A stretch of 32,242 nt of DNA, from contig JAGAPC010000036.1 in assembly GCA_017623475.1 (NCBI GenBank), positions 1-32,242 on the forward strand, written 5' to 3'. Source of the stretch: Clostridia bacterium. Its GTDB lineage: Bacteria; Bacillota; Clostridia; Oscillospirales; UBA644. The notes below the pieces were generated by a model that worked only from the letters and a program-made list of their open reading frames with translations, searched no databases and was not told the origin of the DNA. A program made the translations under genes and the position numbers. Of the stretch, positions 31,601-32,242 are shown in pieces. Position 1 is the first letter of the stretch. Every line of letters starts with the position of its first letter.

Positions 31601-31936
31601 ATATTTTTCTACGGATTTCGGGCAGCTTTCCCACAAGGCTTGGAAAATTTTTTGCATATTATCGGCGCTCTGCTCCGGCAGATGTGCCAGCTTTCGTTGG
31701 AGTGCCGTCCATTCCGGAATCCCCAACGCTCCGGTAAGTAAATAGTCCGTGCTACAATGCAAGGCTTTGCAGATTTTCACGATGGTTTCAAGGCTTACCT
31801 CTTCCCCCTGTTCCATTTGCAATACGGTGGCGGTAGGGATTCCTGCCAAAATCCCCAAATCTTTTCGGGAAAGATCCTTTTGCGTTCTGCACAGCAAAAG
31901 ACGTTTTCCGAGTTCTTTCAAATACGGTTGATCCAC
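31598..31936 (-). CDS. XRE-family helix-turn-helix regulator, small
   Basis: 112 aa. The helix-turn-helix (about 9-64) reads GKRLLLCRTQKDLSRKDLG, then GIPTATVLQMEQGEEVSLET, then ICKALHCSTDYLLTG, a Cro/CI-type fold. Residues 75-112 form a helical tail without a recognised effector domain. I chose GTG 31936 because AAGGAG lies about nine bases upstream; the frame stays open to 32182 but that upstream part is repeat-encoded. No -10/-35 is seen between the gene and the three terminators, so its expression seems to need read-through from the promoter near 32222. Its targets are unknown; it is not next to an obvious phage or toxin gene in this window. Confidence 0.85.
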   Translation of the reverse strand: MDQPYLKELGKRLLLCRTQKDLSRKDLGILAGIPTATVLQMEQGEEVSLETIVKICKALHCSTDYLLTGALGIPEWTALQRKLAHLPEQSADNMQKIFQALWESCPKSVEKY

Positions 31937-31967
31937 GTGTTTTTCTCCTTTCGGTTTTTTGTTGCAC

Positions 31968-32081
31968 AAAAAAGTGCGTTCCCGTTTTTTACGCACATTT
32001 TTGTAGAAACAAAAAAGTGCGTTCCCGTTTTTTACGCACATTTTTGTAGAAACAAAAAAGTGCGCGGCAGAGCCACGCACT
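31968..32081 (-). terminator. Three tandem terminator hairpins, 43-base period
   Basis: On the minus strand, T1 (32054-32081) is a ten-pair perfect stem AGTGCGTGGC/GCCGCGCACT with UCU loop plus a T-run. T2 (32011-32039) and T3 (31968-31996) are identical units GTGCGT..ACGCAC with flanking A and T tracts that lengthen the stem, each followed by TTTTTT. The units start every 43 bases (31974, 32017, 32060). On the plus strand they are also hairpins with T-tracts. They sit between the leader RNA and the XRE gene. Confidence 0.8.
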
Positions 32082-32217
32082 TGAAAAACACATGGCTCCG
32101 ATTTGTTGCGACACAAACATCCCTTACAAACAAGTGCATAAGATGAAGGAGCATGTGTTTTTACCGAAAGATAAAAACACACACTTGTTTTCAGGGATAT
32201 ATTTGTTTATGTCGCAA
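32054..32217 (-). ncRNA. Structured leader RNA, candidate attenuator or riboswitch
   Basis: Transcript of about 160 nt predicted from the promoter at 32222-32227. Helices by hand: P1, 32203-32217 with 32106-32119 (TTGCGACA..TGTCGCAA); P2, TCCCT/AGGGA; P3, AAACAAGTG/CACTTGTTT (32128-32136 with 32182-32190); P4, a ten-pair hairpin (32054-offset region 32054+ excluded; 32154-32163 with 32172-32181). A TGCTCC loop segment is free to pair with downstream GGAGCCA. CGGAGCCA can instead pair with TGGCTCTG inside terminator T1 (eight pairs), an antiterminator. I recognise no known riboswitch class. Structure is by eye only. Confidence 0.5.
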
Positions 32218-32221
32218 TCCT

Positions 32222-32231
32222 ATTATACCAC
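32222..32231 (-). promoter_or_regulatory. Extended -10 promoter of the leader RNA
   Basis: On the minus strand TGG precedes TATAAT (TATAAT at 32227-32222), an extended -10. The -35 would fall just outside the window end. Predicted start is about 32215-32218. Confidence 0.65.
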
Positions 32232-32242
32232 ACTTTTTTTAA

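Noticed and set aside
31968..32081. CRISPR array or type III toxin-antitoxin repeats
   Set aside because: Only three units, with no unique spacers, each unit being a terminator-like hairpin, and no nuclease toxin gene next to them.
1..32242. tRNA or rRNA genes
   Set aside because: I found no T-loop/acceptor arrangement or rRNA signature on either strand by eye; short tRNA-like matches could still be missed.

Overview
The window is a bacterial chromosomal replication-origin region, almost certainly from an anaerobic member of class Clostridia (probably an uncultured gut Oscillospirales or Christensenellales-type organism). The evidence is the leftward block dnaA-dnaN-recF-remB-gyrB-gyrA and the rightward block rpmH-rnpA-yidD-yidC-jag-mnmE-mnmG...parA-parB, which diverge at about 16.45 kb; two perfect parS sites; DnaA boxes with a B. 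subtilis-like basal unwinding module in the dnaA-dnaN gap; a SCIFF-peptide radical SAM maturase, a family essentially confined to Clostridia; and the dimeric class II GlyRS. The genus-level guess is inference.

Layout. 1-3000: a repeat-filled gap, then an overlapping pair (SCIFF maturase, short Orn/Lys/Arg decarboxylase) ending in a terminator. 3007-3673: no protein gene, but a consensus promoter drives a structured ncRNA ending in terminators. 3674-16417 (minus strand): prfB, glycyl-tRNA synthetase, gyrA, gyrB, a DUF559 endonuclease-like gene, remB, recF, dnaN, oriC, dnaA. 16685-30051 (plus strand): rpmH, rnpA, yidD, yidC, jag/khpB, mnmE, mnmG, trmB, a GH42-like lipoprotein, parA, parB, serS, cca. 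30233-31504: a SulP transporter without STAS domain. 31598-31936 (minus): a small XRE regulator preceded by a structured leader RNA and three tandem terminators.

How it fits together. The core genes cover initiation (DnaA, beta clamp), topology (gyrase), repair (RecF), segregation (ParABS), membrane insertion and RNA processing (RnpA, YidD, YidC, KhpB) and tRNA maturation or charging (MnmEG, TrmB, GlyRS, SerS, CCA enzyme). Many core genes are separated by short non-coding repeats. I distinguish four families: A, a double-hairpin element with nine copies; B, a TAACTCTTCACTC/GAGGCTCT element; C, a CCCCTG..CAGGGG hairpin associated with the DUF559 gene; and D, TGCAAAA heptamers. Typical Firmicute neighbours missing from their expected slots are the S4-domain gene between dnaN and recF, and rsmG after mnmG, whose slot holds trmB.

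The most novel-looking material is the 32.0-32.2 kb leader RNA, whose alternative pairings look like a terminator/antiterminator switch and whose downstream regulator gene has no visible promoter of its own; the ncRNA at 3.2-3.4 kb; and repeat family A, whose stems vary by compensatory changes. All structures are hand-derived from the sequence and no database search was run.
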